64,000 nucleotides of DNA from contig JANQPC010000065.1 of NCBI GenBank assembly GCA_028285485.1, positions 62,001-126,000 of the forward strand, written 5' to 3'. Positions 43,498-54,720 of the stretch are shown piece by piece. This DNA comes from Paracoccaceae bacterium (GTDB taxonomy: Bacteria; Pseudomonadota; Alphaproteobacteria; Rhodobacterales; Rhodobacteraceae). How positions within the stretch are numbered: position 1 is the first letter of the stretch; every line of letters starts with the position of its first letter. Both the position numbers and the translations under genes were made by a program. Under the pieces are notes generated by a model. It saw only the letters and a list, made by a program, of their open reading frames with translations. It had not been told where the DNA came from and did not search any database.

Positions 43498-44013
43498 ATG
43501 AAATCGGCCCCCTCTCTCCAGGCCATGGTGGCGCTTATGGATCGCCATCTGATGCCCGATGCGGATCATCTGATCCTCACGCCTGTGTGCCTGGCGGTGG
43601 AGGCTGACGTTGGCATCGCGAATATGGAGGCGGATGAGGCGCGCCAGATCATGGGCGAGATCGATGCGAAATCCTCCGCCCTGCTGGCGGTGCTGGCGAT
43701 CATCCTCGCCACCTCGGCCTTCATCTTTTCGCTCGATCAAAGCTGGCTGACGCTTGTGCTGATGTTCGGGCAGGTGGTGACCGTTTCGATCTCGATCCTG
43801 TTTCTGCTGCGTTGCCTGATCTATGAGCCTTCGCCCCGCCTGCGCCATGTGTTTGAGATGCGCGAGGTGGAAAGCGAGCATGCGCTGCAGATCGAGGCGA
43901 TCAAGCAGGTGCGCTACTTCAACCGGGTCATCATGCTGACCGTGATCACATGCGTGCTGTTTTTCGCGATGTCGATGCTTGTGGGCGTGAGCGCGATGGC
44001 GGGAGAAGGCTGA
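43498..44013 (+). CDS. Membrane protein with PycTM-like topology between pheS and pheT
   Basis: 171 residues, starting 4 nt after pheS. Two membrane helices at about 60-78 and 84-105, a charged helical linker (residues 110-140), and a third helix at about 143-165. The order (IDAKSSALLAVLAIIL, two helices, helical linker, C-terminal helix) recalls the PycTM effector domain of cyclic-nucleotide defence systems, but no cyclase is adjacent and the similarity is a topology-level impression. Treat as hypothetical. Confidence 0.65.
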   Translation: MKSAPSLQAMVALMDRHLMPDADHLILTPVCLAVEADVGIANMEADEARQIMGEIDAKSSALLAVLAIILATSAFIFSLDQSWLTLVLMFGQVVTVSISILFLLRCLIYEPSPRLRHVFEMREVESEHALQIEAIKQVRYFNRVIMLTVITCVLFFAMSMLVGVSAMAGEG

Positions 44014-44021
44014 TGGCGGCG

Positions 44022-44255
44022 CTATTTGCCCGGCGGGCGCAGAAACCCGGTGGCGCCATCCAGCGTGGCGCGCGCGAAGAGCTGGCAGAGCGCCGGGTTT
44101 TCCTCGCGGTCCTTGCCCGTGGCGCAGAGGCGGATGATGTCCGACAAGAAATGCGGCTGCGCGGCTGGCAGGCCGGGCGTGGCCACGGCGGGCAGGGCGA
44201 TGGCGCTGAGGCCCGCGGCAAGAACTGCGGCGCGGCCGGTGCGGGAACCAAACAT
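44022..44255 (-). CDS. Small secreted hypothetical protein antisense within the pheS-pheT interval
   Basis: About 77 residues from the ATG at 44253-44255. A signal peptide (AAVLAAGLSAIALPAVATP) is followed by a short mature part with two cysteines (LCATGKDREENPALCQLFARA). The frame extends to 44408 but that part lacks protein character. It is on the opposite strand to pheS and pheT, so it needs its own promoter. The signal peptide is the main argument that it is real. Confidence 0.5.
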   Translation of the reverse strand: MFGSRTGRAAVLAAGLSAIALPAVATPGLPAAQPHFLSDIIRLCATGKDREENPALCQLFARATLDGATGFLRPPGK

Positions 44256-44410
44256 GACAAACACCAAACTCGTAACTCGGCACATGCGATGCCACGGGCG
44301 GCGCGCTGCGGGCAACTTCGCCCGGCGCCCGCACCTGAATTGCGAACAAACGGCCCCCGCACCCGGCGATTGCTGCGGTGCGGGACACAATTGATCGGAG
44401 GCCAGCAACG

Positions 44411-46810
44411 ATGAAATTCACCCTCTCGTGGCTGAAAGACCATCTTGAAACAGAGGCCGATGTGGCCGAGATCGGCGAAACGCTCACCGATCTGGGCCTT
44501 GAAGTGGAAGGCATTTCCAACCCGGCAGAGCGGCTGGGCGCCTTCACCATCGGCAAGGTGATCTCTGCCGAAAAGCACCCCGATGCAGACAGGCTGAGCG
44601 TGTGCCAGGTGGCCACCGATCAGGGCGAGAAGCAGATCATCTGCGGCGCGCCCAACGCGCGGGCGGGCATCACGGTCGTCGTCGCCCATCCCGGCACGTA
44701 TATCCCGGGCATCGATACCACGATCCAGGTAGGCAAGATTCGCGGCGTGGAAAGCCACGGCATGATGTGCTCGGAACGCGAGATGGAGCTTTCCGACGAA
44801 CATGACGGGATCATCGAACTGCCCTCGGGCGAGGTGGGCGACCGCTTCGTTGATTGGCTCGCCGCGCATGATCCGGCGAAGGCCGACCCGGTCATCGAAA
44901 TCGCGATCACGCCCAACCGGCAGGATGCGTTGGGGGTTCATGGCATCGCGCGCGATCTGGCGGCGCGGGGGCTGGGGCGGCTGAAGCCGCTGGAAATTGC
45001 CCCGGTGCCTGGCAGTTTCGAGAGCCCGATTACCGTAACCATCGATGAAACTCTGAAGACCGGCGGCTGCCCCCACTTCACGGGCCGGGTCATCCGCGGC
45101 GTGAAGAACGGCCCCTCGCCGCAATGGCTTCAGGACCGGCTGAAGGCCATCGGGCTGCGCCCGATCTCGGCACTCGTCGATATCACGAACTTCGTCACCT
45201 ACGATCAGAACCGCCCGCTGCATGTGTTCGATGCCGATATCGTGCAGGGCAATCTGCGCGTGCATCCCGCCACAGGTGGCGAGACGATCCTCGCGCTCGA
45301 CGAGAAGGAATATACGTTCGCGCCAGGCATGATGGCGATCTCCGATGAAAACGGTGCCGAGAGCATCGCGGGCATCATGGGGGGCGCCCATTCGGGCTGC
45401 ACCGAGGATACTGTCACCGTGTTCCTCGAAAGCGCGTATTGGGATCCGGTGACGATCGCGCGCACGGGCCGGGCGCTGAAGATCAACTCCGATGCCCGCT
45501 ACCGGTTTGAGCGGGGCGTGGACCCGGCGCATACCCTGCCGGGGCTGGAGGCGGCCACCCGCATGATCCTCGATCTCTGCGGTGGCGAAGCATCGGAAGT
45601 GGTGCAGGATGGCGCGCCTGTGGATTTGAGCCGCGCCTACCGGCTGGATACCGATCACGTGCAATCGCTTGTGGGCATGACGATCCCGGCGGATGAGCAG
45701 CGCCGCACGCTTGAAAGCTTGGGCTTCACGCTCTCGGGCGATATGGCAAGCCCGCCCAGCTGGCGGCATGATGTTCTGGGCGCGGCCGATCTTGTTGAAG
45801 AGGTTGCCCGCATCGCCTCGCTCACAAAGCTTGAAGCCAAGCCGATGCCGCGCATGTCTACCGGCGTGTCGCGCCCCGTGTTAACGCCGCTCCAGCGGCG
45901 CGAGCAGATCGCGCGGCGCACGGCGGCGGGCCTGGGCTACAACGAATGCGTAACCTACAGCTTCATCGATGCCCGCTCTGCCGCGCTATTCTCGGGCGGC
46001 ACCGATGAGACGCGGCTGGAAAACCCGATCTCTTCGGAGATGAGCCATATGCGGCCCGCGGTTCTCCCGGGCCTTCTGCAGGCGGCGGCGAAGAACCAGG
46101 CGCGCGGATTCATGGATCTCGCGCTCTTCGAGGTTGGGCCCGCATTCCATGGCGGGGAGCCGCAAGAGCAGCATCTGCAGCTGTGCGGCCTGCTTGTGGG
46201 GCGGACGGGGCCGAAGGATGTGCATGGCGCGGCGCGGCCCGTGGATCTTTATGATGCCAAGGCCGATGCCGAGGCGATCCTTTCGGCAATCGGCGCACCG
46301 GCCAAGGCGCAGATCCTGCGCGGCGCCCGCGAATGGTGGCATCCGGGTCGCCATGGGATGATCTGCCTCGGGCCAAAGAAGGTGCTGGCCGTGTTTGGCG
46401 AGGTGCATCCCCGGGTGCTGGAGGCGATGGATGTGAAGGGCCCCGCTGTGGGCTTTACCATCTGGCCCGAGGAAATCCCCGCTGCACGGAACAGCCAATC
46501 CACCCGCCCCGCACTGCACCTCAATGATCTGCAGGCGGTGGAGCGCGATTATGCCTTCGTCGTCGATGCCGATGTGGAGGCGATCAACGTGGCCAACGCC
46601 GCCGCCGGGGCCGACAAGGTGCTGATCGAAACGGTGCGCGTGTTCGACGAATTCGTGGGCGGCGCGCTTGGGGGCGACAAGAAATCTCTCGCCATCACGG
46701 TGCGGATGCAGCCCACCGAGAAAACCCTCACCGAAGGGGATATCGAGGCCGTTTCGGCGAAAATCGTCGAAAAGGTCGGCAAGGCCACGGGCGGCGTGCT
46801 TCGCGGCTAG
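44411..46810 (+). CDS. pheT: Phenylalanyl-tRNA synthetase beta subunit
   Basis: 799 residues. Starts MKFTLSWLKDHLETEADVAE. The tRNA-binding OB domain (about 40-150; CGAPNARAG), B3/B4 editing domain, B5 domain and C-terminal anticodon-binding ferredoxin-like domain (LTEGDIEAVSAKIVEKVGKA, core TEGDIEAVSAKI) are all present. GGAGG lies 9 nt before the ATG at 44411. Partner of PheS. Confidence 0.96.
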   Translation: MKFTLSWLKDHLETEADVAEIGETLTDLGLEVEGISNPAERLGAFTIGKVISAEKHPDADRLSVCQVATDQGEKQIICGAPNARAGITVVVAHPGTYIPGIDTTIQVGKIRGVESHGMMCSEREMELSDEHDGIIELPSGEVGDRFVDWLAAHDPAKADPVIEIAITPNRQDALGVHGIARDLAARGLGRLKPLEIAPVPGSFESPITVTIDETLKTGGCPHFTGRVIRGVKNGPSPQWLQDRLKAIGLRPISALVDITNFVTYDQNRPLHVFDADIVQGNLRVHPATGGETILALDEKEYTFAPGMMAISDENGAESIAGIMGGAHSGCTEDTVTVFLESAYWDPVTIARTGRALKINSDARYRFERGVDPAHTLPGLEAATRMILDLCGGEASEVVQDGAPVDLSRAYRLDTDHVQSLVGMTIPADEQRRTLESLGFTLSGDMASPPSWRHDVLGAADLVEEVARIASLTKLEAKPMPRMSTGVSRPVLTPLQRREQIARRTAAGLGYNECVTYSFIDARSAALFSGGTDETRLENPISSEMSHMRPAVLPGLLQAAAKNQARGFMDLALFEVGPAFHGGEPQEQHLQLCGLLVGRTGPKDVHGAARPVDLYDAKADAEAILSAIGAPAKAQILRGAREWWHPGRHGMICLGPKKVLAVFGEVHPRVLEAMDVKGPAVGFTIWPEEIPAARNSQSTRPALHLNDLQAVERDYAFVVDADVEAINVANAAAGADKVLIETVRVFDEFVGGALGGDKKSLAITVRMQPTEKTLTEGDIEAVSAKIVEKVGKATGGVLRG

Positions 46811-46828
46811 GCCCTTGATCCGAATCGG

Positions 46829-46854
46829 GCAAGGCGGTACGCGGGCCGCCTTGC
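46829..46854 (+). terminator. Hairpin after pheT
   Basis: GCAAGGCGG (46829-46837) and CCGCCTTGC (46846-46854) are perfect 9-bp arms with an 8-nt loop, 18 nt after the pheT stop. No T-run follows, so it may be a Rho-assisted end or an mRNA 3' stabiliser. Confidence 0.45.
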
Positions 46855-46922
46855 AATCCCGGAGCGGACAGATGCGTGTCCTGAAAAACCCATGGTCGCG
46901 GCGGCCTAAGCCGCACTAGATT

Positions 46923-46945
46923 GCCCGCGGAGCGGTTCCGCGGGC
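46923..46945 (+). terminator. Second hairpin after pheT
   Basis: GCCCGCGGA and TCCGCGGGC are perfect 9-bp arms with a 5-nt loop, followed by GCCTGTTTG. Its presence argues against starting the next gene at the TTG at 46921. Confidence 0.5.
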
Positions 46946-46971
46946 GCCTGTTTGCCCCGTGGATTGATTCG

Positions 46972-47952
46972 ATGACACCCGAAGACATCTCCCTTTTCCG
47001 GCAGGTCTTGCCGGAGACGATGCCGTTCTACCACTACACCGATCGCCATAGCGCGTGGCTTCTGGCGCAAGCGATGCCCGGCGATGCGCCCGTGCGCGCC
47101 TTGCGGCAAAGCCCCATGGCGCGGTTTCTCGATCGCCCGCTGGTGCGTCCGGTCGTGGCAGGGTGTGGCGGCACGCTGCGCCAGCGCGATATGGTTGCCG
47201 TGGCCCATGCCGGCCGGGCGATGCGGATGGACGGGCTTTCCACCGGCGCGATGGCGGCGCTGGAAACCGCCTATGCGGGTGTCTGGCGTGACCATGAGCT
47301 GAGCTTTGCAAGCTGGGGAACCGGGCGCGACTGGGCGTGGAAGCAGATCAGCCGCGCAGGCGGAAACCTCGTGGTTCAGCTTGGCTTCCCGTCAGAGCAC
47401 GCGGCCATTCTTGGCCGGCATTTTAAGGCGCCTGTTCGGAAAACCTTCGAGGTTCCAAGCCATCCGATCCGGGAACAGGGGCGCCCGACCCTTGCCTGGG
47501 TGCGGCTCGATATCGATCTCGCAACGGGCGTGGCCCTGATCGAGGAAGTGCAAAGCGACTGGCTTCGCGAAGTGCGGTGGCAGGCCGAATACCTGCGGGC
47601 GCGGGATCCGCAATCGCGGCACCTGAAAACCCTGGAAGGCTACGAAGCCGGGCTTCGGGCGGCCTATGCCAAGGGCTGGGCCGAGGTTGCCTTGCTGGCA
47701 ACGCTTTCGGTGTTGGTCGATGAGTTTGGCCTGCGCGATATCTGGATGCATCAGCCGGGGCCCGGCGCGATGCTGAAGCATATCCGGGGCGTGCATCCGC
47801 CGCGGTCGCTTTACAGCGATCTGCCGAAATCCTTCGGGTTCCGGCCGACACAGGATGCGCCGGCCTTCCTGGAACGCCCGCGCCGCAAGGCGCTCAAGGC
47901 GTTGCGCGCGAAGGGCGGGCCAGTTTTCTGGCGGCTCGATCTTCGGAGTTGA
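46972..47952 (+). CDS. Conserved-looking hypothetical protein
   Basis: 326 residues, cytoplasmic, not recognised. Starts at the ATG at 46972; the hairpin at 46923-46945 precedes it. Features: FYHYTDRHSAWLLAQA near the N-terminus, SWGTGRDWAWKQISRAGG, VRLDIDLATGVALIEEVQSDW (core ALIEEVQSDWLREV) and DIWMHQPGPGAMLKHIRG. The HYTD start with a later EEVQSDW is reminiscent of ADP-ribosyltransferase- or toxin-like folds only superficially. Followed by ytoQ. Confidence 0.75.
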   Translation: MTPEDISLFRQVLPETMPFYHYTDRHSAWLLAQAMPGDAPVRALRQSPMARFLDRPLVRPVVAGCGGTLRQRDMVAVAHAGRAMRMDGLSTGAMAALETAYAGVWRDHELSFASWGTGRDWAWKQISRAGGNLVVQLGFPSEHAAILGRHFKAPVRKTFEVPSHPIREQGRPTLAWVRLDIDLATGVALIEEVQSDWLREVRWQAEYLRARDPQSRHLKTLEGYEAGLRAAYAKGWAEVALLATLSVLVDEFGLRDIWMHQPGPGAMLKHIRGVHPPRSLYSDLPKSFGFRPTQDAPAFLERPRRKALKALRAKGGPVFWRLDLRS

Positions 47953-48012
47953 ACCTGTATCTTCCGCGGCCGCGTGCTAGGTCGCGGAAGACCTCACGAT
48001 AAGGAGCCCGAT

Positions 48013-50537
<2,525 letters not shown>

Positions 50538-50728
50538 AATCCGGCCCTCGTGGCCCGTTTCTTGGTAAATGGGCACCGCACCTGTTGCCAAAATGCTGCC
50601 AAATCGCGTTTCAAAGCGAAAAACGATCCCCAACTTACCCCAAGATTGTCGGCCCCCAACCCCATTGTCGCCCGATTTCCTGCCCATACCGGCCCCGCTG
50701 GAGGGTAACGGGTAAAGAAGGTTGATGA

Positions 50729-51634
50729 ATGGACCGTTTGACCGAGATGGAAGCCTTCGCAACGGTCGTGGACCAGGGGGGGTTCACGGATGCTGCCAAG
50801 AAGATGGGGATTTCGAAGTCCGCCGTTTCCAAACATGTGTCCTCGCTGGAGGCGCGTCTGGGGGCGCGGCTTCTCAATCGTACAACGCGCCGTGTGAGCC
50901 CCACCGAGATCGGGCTGGCCTATTATGACCGCGCGCGCCGCGTTCTGAACGATGCGGGCGAGGCCGATGCGCTTGTCACGTCGATGCAATCGGCGCCGTC
51001 GGGCCTGTTGCGGATTTCGGTGGCCACGGATTTTGGGGTGAATCACCTTTCGCCGGTTTTGGGGGATTTCCTGCAGGAATTCCCCGAGATCACGGTGAAC
51101 ATGGTGCTCAACAACCGCTATGTGGAGCTAATTTCCGAAGGGTTCGACATGGCGATCCGGATTGGCGAGCTGGAAGACAGCACGCTGCGGGCGCGCAAGC
51201 TGTGCGAAACCACAAAGCGGATGATCGCGAGCCCGGCCTATTTTGAGCAATATGGCCGGCCCGCGAAGATCGATGATCTGAACGAACACAAGCTATTGCA
51301 CTATTCCAACCAGTCCTCCGGCAATGTCTGGAAGCTGACCGCCCCCTCGGGCGAGAAGCGCCAGGTGCGCACGACGGGCTGGCTTACGGTGAACGATGGC
51401 CAGTCGCTGCTGAACGCCGCGATTTCGGGCCTTGGCATCGCCTATCTGCCGAGCTTCCTCTATGCCGAGGCGCTGGAAGCGGGCCAGGTGGAAGTAGCGA
51501 TCCCGGATTTGCCGGTTGAAACGCAGGGCGTTTACGCGGTGTACCCGCCGGGCCGGTTTACCCAGCCCAAGGTGCGCGCGTTCATCGATTTCCTGGTGCA
51601 TGCGTTCGCCGAAAAGGGGCCGGACGCCTGGTAA
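50729..51634 (+). CDS. LysR-family transcriptional regulator
   Basis: 301 residues. The N-terminal winged HTH (MEAFATVVDQGGFTDAAKKM; SKSAVSKHVSSLEARLGARLL) is of the CrgA/AaeR-like subgroup. Effector domain with GLLRISVATDFGVNHLSPVL. Target unknown; no divergent gene. The 191-bp gap after fadH contains TGCCAAA at two places (about 50586 and 50598), 12 bp apart. Confidence 0.9.
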   Translation: MDRLTEMEAFATVVDQGGFTDAAKKMGISKSAVSKHVSSLEARLGARLLNRTTRRVSPTEIGLAYYDRARRVLNDAGEADALVTSMQSAPSGLLRISVATDFGVNHLSPVLGDFLQEFPEITVNMVLNNRYVELISEGFDMAIRIGELEDSTLRARKLCETTKRMIASPAYFEQYGRPAKIDDLNEHKLLHYSNQSSGNVWKLTAPSGEKRQVRTTGWLTVNDGQSLLNAAISGLGIAYLPSFLYAEALEAGQVEVAIPDLPVETQGVYAVYPPGRFTQPKVRAFIDFLVHAFAEKGPDAW

Positions 51635-51665
51635 TACGTGAAAACGACGGTCGGGACAGTCGTTG

Positions 51666-51691
51666 AAAAGGGTGCCTCCGGGCGCCCTTTT
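51666..51691. terminator. Bidirectional terminator between convergent genes
   Basis: AAAAGGGTGCC (51666-51676) pairs with GGCGCCCTTTT (51681-51691) with one wobble and a 4-nt loop. The flanking A and T runs make it work from either strand, serving the LysR gene (+) and the OmpA-family gene (-). Confidence 0.8.
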
Positions 51692-51706
51692 CGCATTTGG
51701 CGCGTG

Positions 51707-52633
51707 TTATTCCGAGATGGTCTTGATCACTTCCACCCGCCGGTTCGCCGCCCGCCCCTCCTCTGTCTGGTTCGAGGCGCGGGGCACGAGGTAGCCCACG
51801 CCCTCGGCCCGAAGCCGCCCGGGCGCGATACCATGGGCCGCGATCAGCCGCTGGCGCACGGCCTCTGCCCGGCGCCGTGACAGCGCGATATTCTGATCAA
51901 GCGCCCCTTCGGCATCGGTATGGCCTACGAGCACAACCTCCGCGGCCGGGTTTGCCGTGAGATAAACGGCAAGCTCTTCAAGCGAGGGGAAAGGGCCGGT
52001 ATCCAGCTCGGACGAGCCGGTTTGAAACACCAGATCGCCCAGAAGCGCGCCGCCGGTCACCTCCAGCGCCTGTTCGATGGATTGATCGGGCGCGGGCTCT
52101 GCCAGCGGCAGTGCGAAACTCGGCCGCGCGGGGGCCCCCCGTTCGGCGGCGGATTGGCCGATCCGCGTGACATGCAGAAACCCGTCTGTGGCCCCGCGGC
52201 TGGCCACGATAGCGATCTGTTCGATCTGCGCCTCGGCCACCAGGTAGTAGTAGTTGCCGAGATCCACATGCATGTCGGGCTCCGGCAGGAGATCCAGCGC
52301 GAAGCGGAAATCGAAGCCGCCACAGGCGGTGTCGGCGCATTCGAAAAGCACCGCGTAGCCCGCCTCAACCAGCGCGCCGCGCAGCGGTTCGATCAGCTGC
52401 AGGGGCGTCAGGCTGGTTTCCGGCAAAACATAGGCTTCGCGCCGCACGATACCTTCGGCCAGAATCTCTTCCAACCGCCCCTCCCGCCATGGGGAAACGG
52501 GCAGGCGGTAGCTTGTGCCATCCGCCTCATCCGCCGCCGTCAGCCGCGCGGCATCGGGAAGATCGAACGGCGTGGCCCCCCCTGCGGCCGGGGCCATCAG
52601 CACGAAGAGCGCAAGCGCGCGCGCCGCTTTCAT
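51707..52633 (-). CDS. OmpA-family outer-membrane/peptidoglycan-binding protein
   Basis: 308 residues with a signal peptide (LALFVLMAPAAGGA). The central region is unrecognised. The C-terminal OmpA-like domain (about 205-305) contains LVGHTDAEGALDQNIALSRRRAEAV (core GHTDAEG...SRRRAEAV), IAPGRLRAEGVGY and NRRVEV, which bind peptidoglycan. Overlaps the stop of the upstream gene by 4 nt. Confidence 0.88.
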   Translation of the reverse strand: MKAARALALFVLMAPAAGGATPFDLPDAARLTAADEADGTSYRLPVSPWREGRLEEILAEGIVRREAYVLPETSLTPLQLIEPLRGALVEAGYAVLFECADTACGGFDFRFALDLLPEPDMHVDLGNYYYLVAEAQIEQIAIVASRGATDGFLHVTRIGQSAAERGAPARPSFALPLAEPAPDQSIEQALEVTGGALLGDLVFQTGSSELDTGPFPSLEELAVYLTANPAAEVVLVGHTDAEGALDQNIALSRRRAEAVRQRLIAAHGIAPGRLRAEGVGYLVPRASNQTEEGRAANRRVEVIKTISE

Positions 52634-53205
52634 CGCGCCTGGGCGTGATATTCGGGATTGGGGCGCATGCCGGTGGCGGAGGCCACGCGATTTGACATCG
52701 CAAAGAAGCCCGCGACCGAGGCGATATCCCAGATATCCCGATCCGAAAAGCCGACGTCCCGCAACGCCTGCCTGTCAGGCTCTTCCATCGCGTGGCTGGC
52801 GGTGGCCAGTTTTTCGGTAAAGAGCAGCATCGCGCGCTGGCGCTCGCTCAGCTCCGCCACCCGCCAGTTCATCACCATCGCCTCACCCAGCGCCGGGTCG
52901 CCCGACAGGGCACGCACCGCCGCGCCATGGGCCACCTGGCAGTAATGGCAGCGATTGATCGATGAGGTGACAACCGCGATCATTTCGCGTTCCAGCTTGG
53001 TAAGCCCGCTCTCCCCCAGCATCAGATCGTTGTAGAGCGCGGTGAAGGCATCGAGCTTGGCGATATCGAAGGCATAGGCGCGCAACACGTTCGGGATCAG
53101 GCCCAGCTTCTCGGCGCACAAATCGAAATAGCGCTGCGTTTCCTCGGGCAGCGGATCGGCCATGGGCAGATCGAGGGCGGTGGGTTGCGGATCCTCTGCG
53201 CGCAC
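52630..53205 (-). CDS. Peroxidase-related enzyme (alkylhydroperoxidase/CMD family)
   Basis: 191 residues. AhpD/carboxymuconolactone-decarboxylase fold with redox pair in SSINRCHYCQVAHGAAV (CxxC plus H). The GTG start at 53205 is chosen because the family begins near ALDLP and AAGGGG precedes it; an ATG at 53163 is an alternative. Probable peroxide or carbonyl detoxification. Four nt after the GNAT gene and overlapping the OmpA-family gene. Confidence 0.85.
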   Translation of the reverse strand: MRAEDPQPTALDLPMADPLPEETQRYFDLCAEKLGLIPNVLRAYAFDIAKLDAFTALYNDLMLGESGLTKLEREMIAVVTSSINRCHYCQVAHGAAVRALSGDPALGEAMVMNWRVAELSERQRAMLLFTEKLATASHAMEEPDRQALRDVGFSDRDIWDIASVAGFFAMSNRVASATGMRPNPEYHAQAR

Positions 53206-53209
53206 GGGG

Positions 53210-53953
53210 CTACCCCTTCTTGATACGGTAGTGATACCGCCCGGCGATCTCCATTCCAAGCGATTGGTAAAGCTGCCGCGCCCCGGCATTGCCGTGGGTC
53301 ACCGCCAGGGCCAGATGCCGCGCGTCCTGCGCCGCGGCCCAGCTGGCAAGCGCCTGCATCATGATACGCCCGGCTCCTTTGCGGCGCAGCGCGGCACGGG
53401 TTTCCAGCGCGTGAACCATGGCGATATCTTCGAACATCGCCGCAAAGCCAACGCCCGCCGGACGATCGGCCACCCGGCCCAGCACCATCACCTTGGGCGC
53501 CGAGGCCCGCGCCATCACCGCAAGCCGTGCGGGCCCGATCCCGCCCTCCGCCCAGATCTCTTCCATGATCGCAAGCGGCGCCTCCATCAGGAAGGCGGAA
53601 ACGGGCGGGGGCGGGTGTGCCAGCCGGGCCACCGACGCGGCGTAAAGCAGAACCGGATCGATCCGATCATAGCCCCGAAGCGCCAGCGCCGTGTCGATCC
53701 CGCCATCGCCCTGCCGGATCCAGAAGAGCGGCCTTTGCCCCAACGCGCGCATCGCCGCTTCCGCTGCCGCGATATCGCCCGCGCCGAACGCGCCTTCTAC
53801 CGAGGCAGCAGAGACCCGTTTGCCCCCGCCCTGCCCATCGCGGATCGCCCAGGGACCCAGCCGGGTGATCGCCGCCGCGGGCCAGGTGGCCTCCATCGCC
53901 GCGTAAAGCCGCGCGGGCGAAAGGTCGATCATCCGCCCCAGGTCATCCACCAT
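53210..53953 (-). CDS. GNAT-family N-acetyltransferase
   Basis: 247 residues from ATG 53951-53953 (ATG 53930-53932 is an equally possible start and matches MIDLSPARLYAAMEATWP-like family starts). The C-terminal GNAT domain has RAALRRKGAGRIMMQALASWA (acetyl-CoA loop RKGAGR) and GNAGARQLYQSLGMEIAGRYHY. Substrate unknown. The 5' end overlaps the CinA-like gene by 11 nt. Confidence 0.82.
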   Translation of the reverse strand: MVDDLGRMIDLSPARLYAAMEATWPAAAITRLGPWAIRDGQGGGKRVSAASVEGAFGAGDIAAAEAAMRALGQRPLFWIRQGDGGIDTALALRGYDRIDPVLLYAASVARLAHPPPPVSAFLMEAPLAIMEEIWAEGGIGPARLAVMARASAPKVMVLGRVADRPAGVGFAAMFEDIAMVHALETRAALRRKGAGRIMMQALASWAAAQDARHLALAVTHGNAGARQLYQSLGMEIAGRYHYRIKKG

Positions 53954-54674
53954 CGTCGGAGAAAAGCGCGGCAAGCTCGGCGGTGGCTGCCGCAACCGCG
54001 CGGGCCTCCGTGCCACGCACCACGATATTCGCCCCATAGGTGCCATTCTGAATGAACGGGTAGGAGCCGAAAGAAAGATCGGGATTTGCCGCCGCGAGTG
54101 CTGCCAGCGGCCCCGCGATATCGCCTTCGCCGCGATTGATGCGGATCGTCTCGCTCAGAAGCGGCGCGCCACCCGTGAGCTTTGGCAGAACGCTGGCCAC
54201 CATCGTCTCGAAGATCGCGGGCACACCGGCCATGACATGCACATTGCCAATCGTGAAGCCCGGTGCGGCGGAGATCGGGTTTTCGATCAGGTCCGCCCCG
54301 TCCGGGATACGCGCCATACGAAGGCGCGCCGCGTTCAGCTCGGTACCCTGGCGCTCATAGTGCACTTCGAGCAGGGCGCGGGCATCGTCGCGGATATCGA
54401 TCGGGGCCCCAAGGGCGCGGGCCACGCAATCAGCGGTGATATCGTCATGCGTGGGCCCGATGCCGCCGGAGGTGAAGACGTGATCGAAGCCCGTGCTCAG
54501 CGCCTGCACGGCGGCTTCGATGGCGGGCGCGTCATCTGCCACCATCCGCACCTCCCGCAGGTCGATCCCCCGCGCGGTGAGCGCCTGCGCCAGATGGTGC
54601 ATGTTGGCATCGCGGGTGCGGCCGGAAAGGATCTCATCCCCGATCACCAGCATTGCCGCCGTTGGGTTGGCCAT
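53943..54674 (-). CDS. CinA-like competence/damage-inducible protein (molybdopterin-binding domain)
   Basis: 243 residues. MoaB/MogA-like fold with VIGDEILSGRTRDAN at the start, FTSGGIGPTHDDITADCVA and PGFTIGNVHVMAGVPAIFETM. Only the N-terminal CinA domain is present; the C-terminal deamidase domain of full CinA is missing, which is common in this class. ATG at 54672-54674. Divergent from sfsA. Confidence 0.88.
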   Translation of the reverse strand: MANPTAAMLVIGDEILSGRTRDANMHHLAQALTARGIDLREVRMVADDAPAIEAAVQALSTGFDHVFTSGGIGPTHDDITADCVARALGAPIDIRDDARALLEVHYERQGTELNAARLRMARIPDGADLIENPISAAPGFTIGNVHVMAGVPAIFETMVASVLPKLTGGAPLLSETIRINRGEGDIAGPLAALAAANPDLSFGSYPFIQNGTYGANIVVRGTEARAVAAATAELAALFSDDGG

Positions 54675-54720
54675 CGCGCGCTCCTTGCTCCGCCCTGACG
54701 CGCGGTATAGGTCGCCGCCC

